Part shown: positions 8,583-17,471 of the stretch, in pieces
How positions within the stretch are numbered: the stretch's first letter is position 1
How the letters are laid out: every line of letters begins with the position of its first letter
Source: Eshraghiella sp045124255
Lineage (GTDB): Bacteria > Bacillota > Clostridia > Lachnospirales > Lachnospiraceae
Direction of reading: 5' to 3'
DNA length: 64,000 nucleotides
Assembly: GCA_045124255.1 (NCBI GenBank)
Contig: JBGVLM010000067.1
Coordinates: forward strand, 1 to 64,000
The notes under the pieces: generated by a model
What the model saw: only the letters and a program-made list of their open reading frames with translations
The model's database searches: none
Told to the model about the DNA's origin: nothing
Program-made: the position numbers and the translations under genes

Positions 8583-9908
8583 ATGACGACAGGAAATATT
8601 TCTTCTGCTGACATTTCTAAAATGATTATGAATGTCAAGGTGCAGAGCAGTATTATTTCCTCTGAAACACAGGGTACAGGCAGTTTTCAGAATCTGTTCA
8701 GCAATAATACCGTTGAAACAGACATAAAGTCTGCAAAGCCTGCTAATGAGAGTATTCAGACAGCAGCGGACAGAAATTCTGCCGGTAAAGCCAAGGATAT
8801 TGTCAAGGTAAAAGAATCATCATCAGTTGATAAGAAAGCATGTAATGAGCTTAAGGAAGATATTAAGAATGTCCTTAAGGAAGAGCTTGGTTTAACGGAT
8901 GAAGAGCTTGAAAATGCAATGTCAGAGCTGGGGCTTACATATGCAGATTTACTTGTTCCGCAGAATGTTTCAAACCTTGTTGCACTTGTTAATAATGTTG
9001 AACCGGCTGCAATGCTTACGGATTCACAGCTTACGACACAATTAGCAGATATTCTGGGCTCAATTTCAGAACTGGTTAATCAGTTTGCTGAGGCTAATCA
9101 GATTAGTGAGCAGGACATTGCGTCAGTATTTGAAGAATTTTTAAATTCAGCTGATGAAAGCCATAACGCTTCGGATGATGTCCAAACAGCAACAGTTGTT
9201 GAAAGTGAGACGGGCAGGAAAATTACGGTAACAGTTGAAAACGGCAGAACAGAAGATGTGAAAACGGAAATTACCGGTAAACCGGAGAACGCCGTAGTTT
9301 GGGAGACTGCTTCTGACAGTACACAGAAGGATTCAAAGGCAGGAGATTCCAAGACGGGTGCAGATGATTCACAGGCATTTGCAGGCAGCCTTGTTAATAA
9401 CCTTGTTGAGAATATTTCAGGTGCAATGGAAGCAGGAAGCGATTTTTCACAGGTATATCAGGTTAATTCGGTTGATGTAATTAATCAGTTGATTGATTCC
9501 ATCAAATTGAACGCAACAGCTGATACAACACAGATGGAAATTCAGCTTACACCGGAAAATCTCGGTAAAATCAATCTTACCGTTGCGGCTAAGGATGGCG
9601 TGATTACAGCGTCAATTACAACGGCTAATGAAGCGGTTAAGGCAGTTATTGAGAGCCAGCTGGTTCAGCTCAGGGAGGCAATGAATAATCAGGGCCTTAA
9701 GGTTGAGAACGTTGAGGTTACGGTTGCTAATCAGGCATTTGACCAGAATGCTGATAATGCCAAGAGTGATAACGGTGCACAGAGCAGAAATACCCACAGA
9801 AGATTCAGAGGTGTTGAAGAAGTTTCACAGGATGATATTGAACCGGAGGATTCCATTATTAATAAGATGATGGAAGCTGACGGCAACAGTGTTAATCTGA
9901 AAGCTTAG
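8583..9908 (+). CDS. fliK: Flagellar hook-length control protein FliK
   Basis: FliK measures hook length and switches the export gate from hook to filament substrates through FlhB. The 441-residue product has a long, low-complexity Ser/Thr/Asp/Glu-rich N-terminal ruler region and a conserved C-terminal substrate-switch domain (about 315-380) with IQLTPENLGKINLTV. A strong aaaggagg site precedes the ATG. FlgD follows after 23 bp. Confidence 0.92.
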   Translation: MTTGNISSADISKMIMNVKVQSSIISSETQGTGSFQNLFSNNTVETDIKSAKPANESIQTAADRNSAGKAKDIVKVKESSSVDKKACNELKEDIKNVLKEELGLTDEELENAMSELGLTYADLLVPQNVSNLVALVNNVEPAAMLTDSQLTTQLADILGSISELVNQFAEANQISEQDIASVFEEFLNSADESHNASDDVQTATVVESETGRKITVTVENGRTEDVKTEITGKPENAVVWETASDSTQKDSKAGDSKTGADDSQAFAGSLVNNLVENISGAMEAGSDFSQVYQVNSVDVINQLIDSIKLNATADTTQMEIQLTPENLGKINLTVAAKDGVITASITTANEAVKAVIESQLVQLREAMNNQGLKVENVEVTVANQAFDQNADNAKSDNGAQSRNTHRRFRGVEEVSQDDIEPEDSIINKMMEADGNSVNLKA

Positions 9909-9931
9909 TTTTTAAGGAAAGGAGAAATACA

Positions 9932-10423
9932 ATGGCAATTAGCGCACAGGTAGTAGACGGCAAAGTCGTAGCTAATTATACAGCTGAAAAGAAGGAAACA
10001 ACAGGAAGCGACTCACTGGACAAAAACGCATTTTTGAAGATTCTTGTAGCTGAAATGCAGTATCAGGACCCGTTAGAACCATCATCAAATACTGAATGGG
10101 TTTCACAGATGGCTTCATTCTCACAGATTGAAGAACTTCAGGGAATGTCAGATACAATTTCCGAGCAGAGTGCAGCAAACCTTGTTGGTAAGAGAGTTAT
10201 TATTGCTGCTTCAGAGAACACAACCGGAGAGACTAATTATGTTACAGGTACGGTTGAATGTATTGAGAAGCAGAGCGACGGAATTTTCCTTTCAATTGAA
10301 GGACTCTTATATTCACTTGATGATTTATATGCTGTAGTTGATGAGGCTTATTATGAAGAACTTATGGCAGAAAAAGGAGCTGCGATAGGAGCAGATTCAG
10401 CAGTATCTGCTGATGGAGAATAA
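9932..10423 (+). CDS. flgD: Hook assembly (scaffold/cap) protein FlgD
   Basis: FlgD caps the growing hook. The 163-residue product carries the N-terminal signature FLKILVAEMQYQDPLEP followed by EWVSQMASFSQIEEL. It is short because it lacks most of the tudor/FnIII region seen in proteobacterial FlgD, as usual in Clostridia. It lies directly upstream of the TIGR02530-type gene and flgE. Confidence 0.93.
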   Translation: MAISAQVVDGKVVANYTAEKKETTGSDSLDKNAFLKILVAEMQYQDPLEPSSNTEWVSQMASFSQIEELQGMSDTISEQSAANLVGKRVIIAASENTTGETNYVTGTVECIEKQSDGIFLSIEGLLYSLDDLYAVVDEAYYEELMAEKGAAIGADSAVSADGE

Positions 10424-10458
10424 AACTCTGATAATAATATGGAAAGGAAGAGAATCAA

Positions 10459-10857
10459 ATGAATCTTAACAGAAGCGGATTCACTTCCATTGAACAGGTT
10501 ACAGGGAATTATCTTCATAATACACCCAAGAACAACCTGAACAATAGTCAGGTTTCTTTTGAAGATATATTAAAACAACAGGTTCTTGAAAAAGAACAGA
10601 CTTTGGAACTGAAATTTTCCAAACATGCAGTTCAAAGGCTTAATGACAGAAACATTTCTTTATCCGAAGCACAGCTTAATAGACTTCAGAATGGAGCCAG
10701 ACTCAGCAGTGAGAAGGGAATCAGGGAATCACTGGTTGTAATGGATGATTATGCATTCATTGTCAACACACAGAATAATACAGTTATAACTGCTATGGAG
10801 CAGGCAGCACAGGAAGAGCATATTTATACAAACATTGATGGAGCGGTATTTGTATAG
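10459..10857 (+). CDS. Flagellar operon protein, TIGR02530 type
   Basis: This 132-residue soluble protein has a disordered N-terminus and a conserved core, LKFSKHAVQRLNDRNISLS then LVVMDDYAFIVNTQNNTVITAM. That core marks a family always found between flgD and flgE in Firmicutes operons. No catalytic residues are obvious. A hook-assembly or early export role is suggested by position only. Confidence 0.8.
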   Translation: MNLNRSGFTSIEQVTGNYLHNTPKNNLNNSQVSFEDILKQQVLEKEQTLELKFSKHAVQRLNDRNISLSEAQLNRLQNGARLSSEKGIRESLVVMDDYAFIVNTQNNTVITAMEQAAQEEHIYTNIDGAVFV

Positions 10858-10879
10858 TTGGACCTTAATGGAAACTATT

Positions 10880-10905
10880 TTGTCTTTGAATGACGGATAA
10901 GACAA
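10880..10905 (+). other. Inverted repeat in the leader of flgE
   Basis: TTGTCTT (10880-10886) and AAGACAA (10899-10905) form a perfect 7-bp inverted repeat in the 99-bp gap before flgE. No T-run follows, so it is not a normal terminator. It may be an mRNA structure. Confidence 0.35.
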
Positions 10906-10956
10906 ACATCAGGTTTGAATTGCTTTTCAAAATGATTTAAAGGAGGTCATTTAATT

Positions 10957-12261
10957 ATGATGAGATCACTTTACTCTGGTGTAGCAGGACTTAAATCACA
11001 CCAGACAAAGATGGACGTTATCGGTAACAATATCGCTAACGTAAATACAATCGGTTATAAATCACAGTCTGTAACATTTAGTGATGTTTTATATCAGACA
11101 ACACAGAGTGCTTCAGGTCCTAACGTTGAGACAGGTGCCGGCGGTACCAATGCAAAACAGATTGGTCTTGGTTCAACTGTTTCTGCAATCTCTACAAAGG
11201 TTTCAGAGAGCGGTGGTTCACAGGCTACTAACAATCCGTTTGATATTATGATTAACGGTGACGCAATGTTTATCGTTAACAATAACGGTGTTAATTATTT
11301 TACAAAGGCAGGTAACTTTTCAGTTGATACAAACGGTACTCTTGTTACTTCACAGGGTTATGCAGTAATGGGCTGGGATGCTGACGAAGAGGGTAATGTT
11401 ATGAAATCCAATGTTCAGTCAATCTGCTTATATTCACCTGAGAATCAGTATGCTTCACCTGTTGCAACAACAGCAACAATGGTATCGGGTAATATTAATA
11501 AAGAGGACGAGAGCTTCAGTTCAGCAGCCGGAACAATTTCTACTAATATTACTTTTTATGATACGCTTGGTTACAAGTATCAGGCAACAATTGATTTTGC
11601 ACAGACTTCTGATTATGAGTATGAGCTTTCTGTTTCATCCGTAACATGCGACGGCAAGAAATTAGAGCTTACAGATGATGAATTAGCATCACTTATTGAT
11701 GACAACGTTATTACATTTAATGACGCAACAGGTGCAATTGATACAGGCAGCGTGCTTACACTTAAGGCCACAGCTCTTGGAATTGCTTCACTTTCTTCTG
11801 ATGTAACAATGGATTTTTCACAGCTTACATGTATGGGTACCGATACAGCACTTATTCCTGAAAGAGGAGATTTAACAGGTGCCAATGCAGGACGTACGGT
11901 TGGTAATCTTTCGGGCGTGAGCATTCAGAAGGATGGTAAGATTGTTGCTACATATGACAATGGTGACCAGAGAGTTATTGCTCAGATTGCCGTTGCTAAC
12001 TTTACAAACCTTTCAGGTCTTGAGAAGGCAGGAGATAATCTTTTTGCCGCAACACTTAACTCAGGCGAATTTGACGGAATTGGTGATGATGTTACAGCTG
12101 ACGGCGGATATTTTACAACAGGTGTTGTTGAGATGTCCAACGTTGATTTGGCTGCTGAATTCACAGATATGATTACAACACAGCGAGGCTATCAGGCAAA
12201 CTCTAGAATTATTACGGTTTCAGACACAATGCTTGAAGAACTTATTAATCTCAAACGATAA
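10957..12261 (+). CDS. flgE: Flagellar hook protein FlgE
   Basis: FlgE polymerises into the hook, the universal joint of the flagellum. The 434-residue product has the N-terminal axial motif (IGNNIANVNTIGYKSQSVTF), a variable surface domain in the middle, and the C-terminal motif (MITTQRGYQANSRIITVSD). The ribosome site aaggagg lies ahead of the ATG. This is one of the larger gaps inside the operon and includes inverted repeats before and after the gene. Confidence 0.96.
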   Translation: MMRSLYSGVAGLKSHQTKMDVIGNNIANVNTIGYKSQSVTFSDVLYQTTQSASGPNVETGAGGTNAKQIGLGSTVSAISTKVSESGGSQATNNPFDIMINGDAMFIVNNNGVNYFTKAGNFSVDTNGTLVTSQGYAVMGWDADEEGNVMKSNVQSICLYSPENQYASPVATTATMVSGNINKEDESFSSAAGTISTNITFYDTLGYKYQATIDFAQTSDYEYELSVSSVTCDGKKLELTDDELASLIDDNVITFNDATGAIDTGSVLTLKATALGIASLSSDVTMDFSQLTCMGTDTALIPERGDLTGANAGRTVGNLSGVSIQKDGKIVATYDNGDQRVIAQIAVANFTNLSGLEKAGDNLFAATLNSGEFDGIGDDVTADGGYFTTGVVEMSNVDLAAEFTDMITTQRGYQANSRIITVSDTMLEELINLKR

Positions 12262-12268
12262 TTTGCAG

Positions 12269-12318
12269 GTCCGCCCGGTATAGCCAATATATCGGGTGGA
12301 CGGCAAAAAGTTTTGCCT
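12269..12318 (+). other. Tandem hairpins between flgE and flbD
   Basis: A 13-bp stem (12269-12281 with 12289-12301, three G-T pairs, 7-nt loop) is followed at once by a second one (GGCAAAA 12303-12309 with TTTTGCC 12312-12318). No U-run follows, so it is more likely an RNA-processing, stability or partial attenuation element than a full terminator. Confidence 0.55.
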
Positions 12319-12335
12319 GCTAAGGAGGTTAAGGA

Positions 12336-12536
12336 ATGATAGAGGTTACGAGAATTAACGGAGTTAAGTTTTCATTAAATCCGGAATTAATTGAAGTTGT
12401 TGAAACTACTCCTGATACAGTAATTACGCTTACCACAGGTAAAAAATTAATAGTAAAAGAAAGTAGACAAGAAGTGAAAAATTTAGTATTATCGTATAAG
12501 AGGGAGATTTTTGCCGAATTATTACGAATTGAGTAG
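12336..12536 (+). CDS. flbD: FlbD/SwrD family flagellar protein
   Basis: The 66-residue protein begins IEVTRINGVKFSLNPELIE and contains a TTGKKLIVKES segment, the FlbD pattern. In Bacillus the equivalent (SwrD) lies between flgE and fliL and raises motor torque. Here motAB follow immediately, in line with a stator-related role. An aaggagg site precedes the ATG. Confidence 0.88.
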   Translation: MIEVTRINGVKFSLNPELIEVVETTPDTVITLTTGKKLIVKESRQEVKNLVLSYKREIFAELLRIE

Positions 12537-12568
12537 TTTTTTGTCATAATATTTTTACAGAAAAGGAT

Positions 12569-12581
12569 ACCTAATATAGGT
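12569..12581 (+). other. Palindrome upstream of motA
   Basis: ACCTAATATAGGT is a perfect 5-bp-arm palindrome that abuts a TATAAT-like sequence at 12581-12586, 13 bp upstream of motA. No good -35 element lies at the right distance. It could be an operator or chance. Confidence 0.2.
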
Positions 12582-12598
12582 ATAATGGTGTTGATAAG

Positions 12599-13405
12599 AT
12601 GGATCTTGCGACTCTCATAGGCTTAGTTTTATGCTTTGGCCTTTGTATTTTTGGTATTACAGTTGAAGACGGTTTCGGAGTATTGAAGAATTTCGTAGAC
12701 GTTCCGTCAATTTTAATTACATTTGGTGGAGCTTTTTGTTCAACTCTTGCATCCTTTAAGATGAATGATTATTTAACCGGTCTCAAAGGCTTTACAATTG
12801 CACTTAAACAGCAGAAATTTGAGCAGACAGAAATCATTAAGAAGATTATTGAGCTTTCCAACGTTGCCCGTAAGGAAGGCTTGTTAGCACTGGAAGAGGC
12901 GGCAGAAAGCCTTGATGACCAGTTTATGAAGAAGGGAATCTTACTTATTGTCGACGGTACTGAACCTGATTTGGTCAGAGCAATTCTGGAAACAGAATTG
13001 GAATGTATTGAACAGAGACATAAGAAGGTTTCATCATTTTGGGATACATTGGCTGCAATGGGTCCTGCCTGGGGTATGATTGGTACCCTTATCGGACTTG
13101 TTAACATGTTGCAGAAAATGGATGACCCTAACTCAATCGGACCTTCCATGGCGGTTGCTCTTATTACAACCTTCTATGGTTCAATGCTTGCCAACTGGAT
13201 TGCTACTCCGATTTCCAATAAGTTAAGGTCTAATAACAGTGAGGAAATTACTTTGAAAGAAGTTATGATAGAGGGACTTTTGTCAATTCAGGCAGGAGAG
13301 AATCCTCGAGTAATTGAGGAGAAACTTAAGTCTTTCCTTGCACCTGCTGAGAGAAATAAGTACTCTGAAGGTGCTGAAGGCGGAGGTGAGGAATTGAATG
13401 GCTAG
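12599..13405 (+). CDS. motA: Flagellar stator protein MotA
   Basis: MotA is the membrane stator subunit that pushes FliG when ions flow. The 268-residue product has two N-terminal membrane segments, a cytoplasmic loop with charged FliG-contact region, and two further segments at about 150-205 containing AAMGPAWGMIGTLIGLVNML. It overlaps motB by 8 bases. Having motAB inside the fla/che operon differs from Bacillus but is common in Clostridia. Confidence 0.96.
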   Translation: MDLATLIGLVLCFGLCIFGITVEDGFGVLKNFVDVPSILITFGGAFCSTLASFKMNDYLTGLKGFTIALKQQKFEQTEIIKKIIELSNVARKEGLLALEEAAESLDDQFMKKGILLIVDGTEPDLVRAILETELECIEQRHKKVSSFWDTLAAMGPAWGMIGTLIGLVNMLQKMDDPNSIGPSMAVALITTFYGSMLANWIATPISNKLRSNNSEEITLKEVMIEGLLSIQAGENPRVIEEKLKSFLAPAERNKYSEGAEGGGEELNG

Positions 13406-14204
13406 AAGAAAACATGAAGATGAGCCGATTAATACCGGCGGCTGGCTTAATACCTTTGCGGATTTGATGAACCTGCTTTTGTGTTTCTTCGTATTACTTT
13501 TCTCAATGTCTTCAATTAATGAAGAGAAATGGCAGGAGGTTGCCGCATCTTTTTCTTCGAGTTTCAGCGTGCTTGACGGAGGTTCGACAGGCATTGATGA
13601 CGGAGTACTGATTGCGACAGGTGCCAGCCAGCTTACAGAGCTTAGTGAGTACTATAATAACCTCGGACTTAATAGTGAGGGTGAGGAGAAGGACGATTTG
13701 GAAAGTGCCATATCCAAGCTTGAACAGGCTGAATTCGAGGAATCAGAGCAGATGGGCGAATTTATCGAAGAGATGCTTGATCAGAAGGGTGTGAGCGATG
13801 CCGTTGAGGTAAAGGTAACACAGCATTATGTATGCCTTAATATGAAGGGTGCACTGCTTTTTAAATCTGCTTCTGCGGATTTGACGGATGATGCAAGGGA
13901 GATTCTTGACCATGTCGGGGATATCCTTAAGGTTTATGAGGACCATCTCATAGAGATTGAGGGACATACGGATAATGTGCCGATTGTCCATGATTTGTAT
14001 ACAACCAATGATGTTTTGTCTGATTACAGAGCATTATCGGTTTTTAACTTCCTTGTTGGGGAAGAGGGTGTAAGTGCTACTAATCTCAAGCATTCAGGAA
14101 GGGGCGAATATGACCCGATTGCTTCCAATGACACGGCAGAGGGCAGAGCACAGAACCGAAGAGTAGAAATTAAAATTTATAACAGTTATAGCAGTTATGA
14201 CTAA
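13398..14204 (+). CDS. motB: Flagellar stator protein MotB
   Basis: MotB forms the ion channel with MotA and anchors it to peptidoglycan. The 268-residue product has one membrane segment at about 20-40 carrying the ion-binding Asp22 (FADLMNLLLCFFVLLFSMSS). A plug/linker region follows, then an OmpA-like peptidoglycan-binding domain with EIEGHTDNVPI and GRAQNRRVEI. The start overlaps the end of motA. Whether protons or sodium ions are used cannot be decided from this. Confidence 0.95.
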   Translation: MARRKHEDEPINTGGWLNTFADLMNLLLCFFVLLFSMSSINEEKWQEVAASFSSSFSVLDGGSTGIDDGVLIATGASQLTELSEYYNNLGLNSEGEEKDDLESAISKLEQAEFEESEQMGEFIEEMLDQKGVSDAVEVKVTQHYVCLNMKGALLFKSASADLTDDAREILDHVGDILKVYEDHLIEIEGHTDNVPIVHDLYTTNDVLSDYRALSVFNFLVGEEGVSATNLKHSGRGEYDPIASNDTAEGRAQNRRVEIKIYNSYSSYD

Positions 14205-14222
14205 GCATAAGGGGTGAACATT

Positions 14223-14735
14223 ATGAAAAAAGGCCTGATTAATGCAATTACTCTTGCATTAGTATTGATTAACCTTATTTTAAGTATTGTTATGGTATTT
14301 GTATTTATACCGGCAATAAACAAGACATCCAATCTTGTGGATAAGATCTGCACCATAGTGGATTTGGATGTTGGCAAGGATTCAAGTGAGCATGTAGTTG
14401 ATATTACAAAGCTTTCCAATGTAACAGTTACATTTGGTGATGCTACAGAGAGCACAATAAGCCTTGCAGTGGATGAGGATGGAAAAACTCATTATATCAG
14501 GGTAGGAGTAATCTTAAGCCTTGATACTACACATCCTGACTACAAGGAGAAATCCCCATCTGTTGAAACGGCGATGGGACTTATTTCAAGCAGTGTCATT
14601 GATGTAGTAAGCAAATACAAGGTTTCAGAAGTGGATAAGGATAAAATGGAACAGGAAGCATTGAGGGAATTACAGAATCTTTTCGGCTCAGAGTTCATCT
14701 ATTCCGTAGACTTCAATCAGTTTACAATACAATAA
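14223..14735 (+). CDS. fliL: Flagellar basal body-associated protein FliL
   Basis: FliL is a single-pass membrane protein that surrounds and supports the stator. The 170-residue product has a membrane segment at about 8-28 and an extracytoplasmic domain with FNQFTIQ at the C-terminus. The ATG at 14223 is preferred over an in-frame GTG at 14214 because the aagggg ribosome site overlaps the GTG. It lies between motB and fliM. Confidence 0.87.
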   Translation: MKKGLINAITLALVLINLILSIVMVFVFIPAINKTSNLVDKICTIVDLDVGKDSSEHVVDITKLSNVTVTFGDATESTISLAVDEDGKTHYIRVGVILSLDTTHPDYKEKSPSVETAMGLISSSVIDVVSKYKVSEVDKDKMEQEALRELQNLFGSEFIYSVDFNQFTIQ

Positions 14736-14777
14736 ATTTTAACTAAAATATTAAGTAATGAAAGAAGGTGAGAGAAG

Positions 14778-15758
14778 ATGGGCGAGGTACTTTCGCAAAG
14801 TGAGATAGATAACCTGTTAAAGGCTCTTAGCAGCGGTGAACTTGATGTAGAAGAGATGAAGAATACAGAAGAGAAAACTGTTAAGAACTATGATTTTGCC
14901 AGACCGGCCAAGTTCTCTAAAGAGCATCTTCGAACACTAGAAATAATTTTTGAACATTATGGACGTTTGTTATCGACCAATCTTCCGGCATATTTCAGAA
15001 GACCGGTGCAGATTGAGGTAATGAACTCAGAAGCAGTTACATATTCGGAATTTTCCAATGCGTTGTCTAATCCGGTACTGCTCGGAGTAATTGATTTTGA
15101 GCCATTGGAGGGAAGCATAGTTCTTGAACTTGCATCCAATATCGGCTTTACAATTATTGACAGACTGCTCGGCGGTGTGGGTCAGCCACTGGAAAAAGGC
15201 AGGGAGTTCTCAGAAATAGAACTTACCATTCTTGAAAGAGTGTTCAACACATTTGTTAATCTTTTGAGAGAGCCATGGCAGAACGTAGTTAATATTGTTC
15301 CGCGACTTGAACGAATAGAGACTAATTCACAGTTTGCCCAGATTATTTCTCCAAGTGAGATGATAGCTATTATTACAATCAATATCAAAATTGGTGATGT
15401 TGAGGGTCTTATGAACATCTGTCTTCCTTACGTTGTTTTAGAACCGGTTATGGATAAGCTCAATACGAAGTATTGGTTCTCAACAATGCAGGATAAGGAT
15501 TTGAATACCTACGAGGAGGCAATAGCCTCATTAATTGCGAAAGCACAGATTCCTGTCAAAGCAGTTTTGGGTAGCAGCTCGATTTCAGTTAATGATTTTA
15601 TAAATCTTAATGTCGGAGATGTAATCCGCCTTGACAAGAAAAAGGATGAAGAACTGGATATATTTGTCGGTAATCTTCGTAAGTTTACCGCTCTGCCCGG
15701 TTCGTTTAATGATAAATATGCAGTTAGATTGACACAAGTTTTGAGAGGAGATGAATAA
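14778..15758 (+). CDS. fliM: Flagellar motor switch protein FliM
   Basis: FliM is the C-ring protein that binds phosphorylated CheY and passes the switch signal to FliG. The 326-residue product begins with the CheY-binding peptide LSQSEIDNLLKAL. It then has a CheC-like middle domain with GGVGQPLEKGREFSEIE and a C-terminal SpoA domain. It overlaps the upstream signal of fliY, whose ribosome site lies inside its last codons. Confidence 0.96.
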   Translation: MGEVLSQSEIDNLLKALSSGELDVEEMKNTEEKTVKNYDFARPAKFSKEHLRTLEIIFEHYGRLLSTNLPAYFRRPVQIEVMNSEAVTYSEFSNALSNPVLLGVIDFEPLEGSIVLELASNIGFTIIDRLLGGVGQPLEKGREFSEIELTILERVFNTFVNLLREPWQNVVNIVPRLERIETNSQFAQIISPSEMIAIITINIKIGDVEGLMNICLPYVVLEPVMDKLNTKYWFSTMQDKDLNTYEEAIASLIAKAQIPVKAVLGSSSISVNDFINLNVGDVIRLDKKKDEELDIFVGNLRKFTALPGSFNDKYAVRLTQVLRGDE

Positions 15759-15759
15759 A

Positions 15760-17028
15760 ATGGATGGAATGTTATCACAAGAGGAGATTAATGCGCTATT
15801 AGCAAGTGCCAATATGGACAGCGATTCTGATTCTTCATCAGTATTAACTGATATGGATGAGGGCGAGACTCTTACCGATGAACAGAAAGATGCCATTGGA
15901 GAAATCTCCAACATCAGCATGGGTACAGCAGCAACAACGTTAAGTACGTTGCTTAATCAGCCGGTTAATATTACGACTCCTAAGGTTACATATATGTACT
16001 GGGATGAACTGTCAGATTCCTATGACAGACCTTGCGTATTCTTGCAGATTAAGTATACATGCGGACTTGATGGAAATAACGTTCTTGTTTTAAAAGAAGA
16101 CGACGTAAAGATTATTACGGACCTTATGATGGGTGGCGAGGGTGTTATATCACCTGATCCAATCGGAGAACTTCATTTGAGTGCGATTGGTGAGGCTATG
16201 AATCAGATGATGGGTTCTGCCGCAACGTCAATGTCTTCAATGCTTGGAAAGAAGATTGACATCAGCCCGCCTGTTGCCAATTTAATTAATCTGAATGAAC
16301 AGTATGATGAGACTACACTTCCAAGCTTCTTAACGAAGAAGTTTGTTAAGGTTTCATTCAGAATGACAATCGGAAGCCTGATTGACAGTGAAATTATGCA
16401 GTTATATCCGTTTGATTTTGCCAGAGATTTGTATCAGACATTTACAGAAGGCAATCTTATGGGTATGGAGGCAACTTCAGAGCCGGAACCGGCTCCGGCA
16501 CCGGCATATTCATCACCGACACCGGAACCAACACCAGCACCGGCCCCGGCCCCTGCACCAACACCGGCACCGGCTATGCAGCAGGAACAGATTCCTCCGT
16601 ATGGTCAGCCAATGCCGCAGTATGGACAGCAGATGCCACAGTACAATCAGCCAATGCCGGGTTATGGTATGCCGCCTATGGGTTACATGCAGCCTATGTA
16701 TGGAATGCCGGGCTATGGCATGCCGCCACAGGATAATGTGAACGTACAGCCTGCTTCATTCCAGGCATTTGCAGGAAACAATGCAGCGGCAGGACATGAG
16801 AATATTGATTTGATTATGGATGTTCCTTTGGAGGTAACCGTTGAGTTAGGAAGAACTACTAAATCAATCAAGGATATCCTTGAATTTGCACCGGGCACAA
16901 TCGTCGAACTGAACAAAATTGCCGGCGAGCCGATTGATGTTCTTGTAAACGGTAAGTATGTTGCCAAGGGTGAAGTAGTAGTAATCGAAGAGAGCTTTGG
17001 TATTAAAATTACCGAAATAATAAAATAA
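15760..17028 (+). CDS. fliY: Motor switch phosphatase FliY (CheC-FliN fusion)
   Basis: FliY is a C-ring component that also dephosphorylates CheY-P. The 422-residue product has the N-terminal LSQEEINALL motif and a CheC-like domain with two ExxN phosphatase motifs (EISN and EAMN). A Pro-rich linker of roughly 85 residues (16480-16735) follows, then a FliN/SpoA domain at the C-terminus. The ATG at 15760 is chosen because ggag at 15747-15750 has proper spacing, while the ATG at 15751 touches it. The linker has PAPAP-type and G-Y/M-P-rich repeats and may vary between strains. Confidence 0.94.
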   Translation: MDGMLSQEEINALLASANMDSDSDSSSVLTDMDEGETLTDEQKDAIGEISNISMGTAATTLSTLLNQPVNITTPKVTYMYWDELSDSYDRPCVFLQIKYTCGLDGNNVLVLKEDDVKIITDLMMGGEGVISPDPIGELHLSAIGEAMNQMMGSAATSMSSMLGKKIDISPPVANLINLNEQYDETTLPSFLTKKFVKVSFRMTIGSLIDSEIMQLYPFDFARDLYQTFTEGNLMGMEATSEPEPAPAPAYSSPTPEPTPAPAPAPAPTPAPAMQQEQIPPYGQPMPQYGQQMPQYNQPMPGYGMPPMGYMQPMYGMPGYGMPPQDNVNVQPASFQAFAGNNAAAGHENIDLIMDVPLEVTVELGRTTKSIKDILEFAPGTIVELNKIAGEPIDVLVNGKYVAKGEVVVIEESFGIKITEIIK

Positions 17029-17060
17029 AAAAAGTGCTATGAAAATTCCTAATTTCATTG

Positions 17061-17066
17061 TATAAT
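17061..17066 (+). promoter_or_regulatory. Possible internal -10 element before cheY
   Basis: A perfect TATAAT followed by G lies 42 bp upstream of cheY in a 79-bp gap. The -35 candidate 17 bp upstream (TATGAA, 17038-17043) is poor. It may give extra cheY expression. Confidence 0.3.
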
Positions 17067-17107
17067 GTAATAAGAAAACAAGCTTTGCGTGAAGGAGAAA
17101 GTAGAGT

Positions 17108-17470
17108 ATGGCGAAGAATATTTTGATTTGTGACGATGCAGCGTTCATGAGAATGATGATTAAAGACATTCTTACTAAGAACGGGTATACTGTTATTGGA
17201 GAGGCTGAGAATGGCTTAAGAGCAGTAGAGAAGTATAACGAACTTAATCCTGATTTAGTATTAATGGATATTACAATGCCTGAGATGGATGGTATTCAGG
17301 CACTTAAGAAGATTAAGGAGAATGATTCAAGTGCAGCTGTTATCATGTGTTCAGCAATGGGACAGCAGGCGATGGTAATCGAATCCATTCAGTCGGGAGC
17401 TAAGGATTTCATTGTTAAACCATTCCAGGCAGACAGAGTACTTGAAGCTGTTAGAAAAGTAGTTGGTTAA
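17108..17470 (+). CDS. cheY: Chemotaxis response regulator CheY
   Basis: CheY carries the phosphoryl signal from CheA to the motor switch. The 120-residue single receiver domain has the acidic pair D9-D10, the phosphorylation site D54 in LVLMDITMPEMDG, the switch Ser/Thr in MCSAMG, and the conserved Lys in FIVKPF. It lies between fliY, its phosphatase and target, and fliO. Confidence 0.95.
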   Translation: MAKNILICDDAAFMRMMIKDILTKNGYTVIGEAENGLRAVEKYNELNPDLVLMDITMPEMDGIQALKKIKENDSSAAVIMCSAMGQQAMVIESIQSGAKDFIVKPFQADRVLEAVRKVVG

Positions 17471-17471
17471 T

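Noticed and set aside
17029..17107. CodY box before cheY
   Set aside because: The gaaaattcctaatttc stretch is only loosely palindromic and does not fit AATTTTCWGAAAATT.
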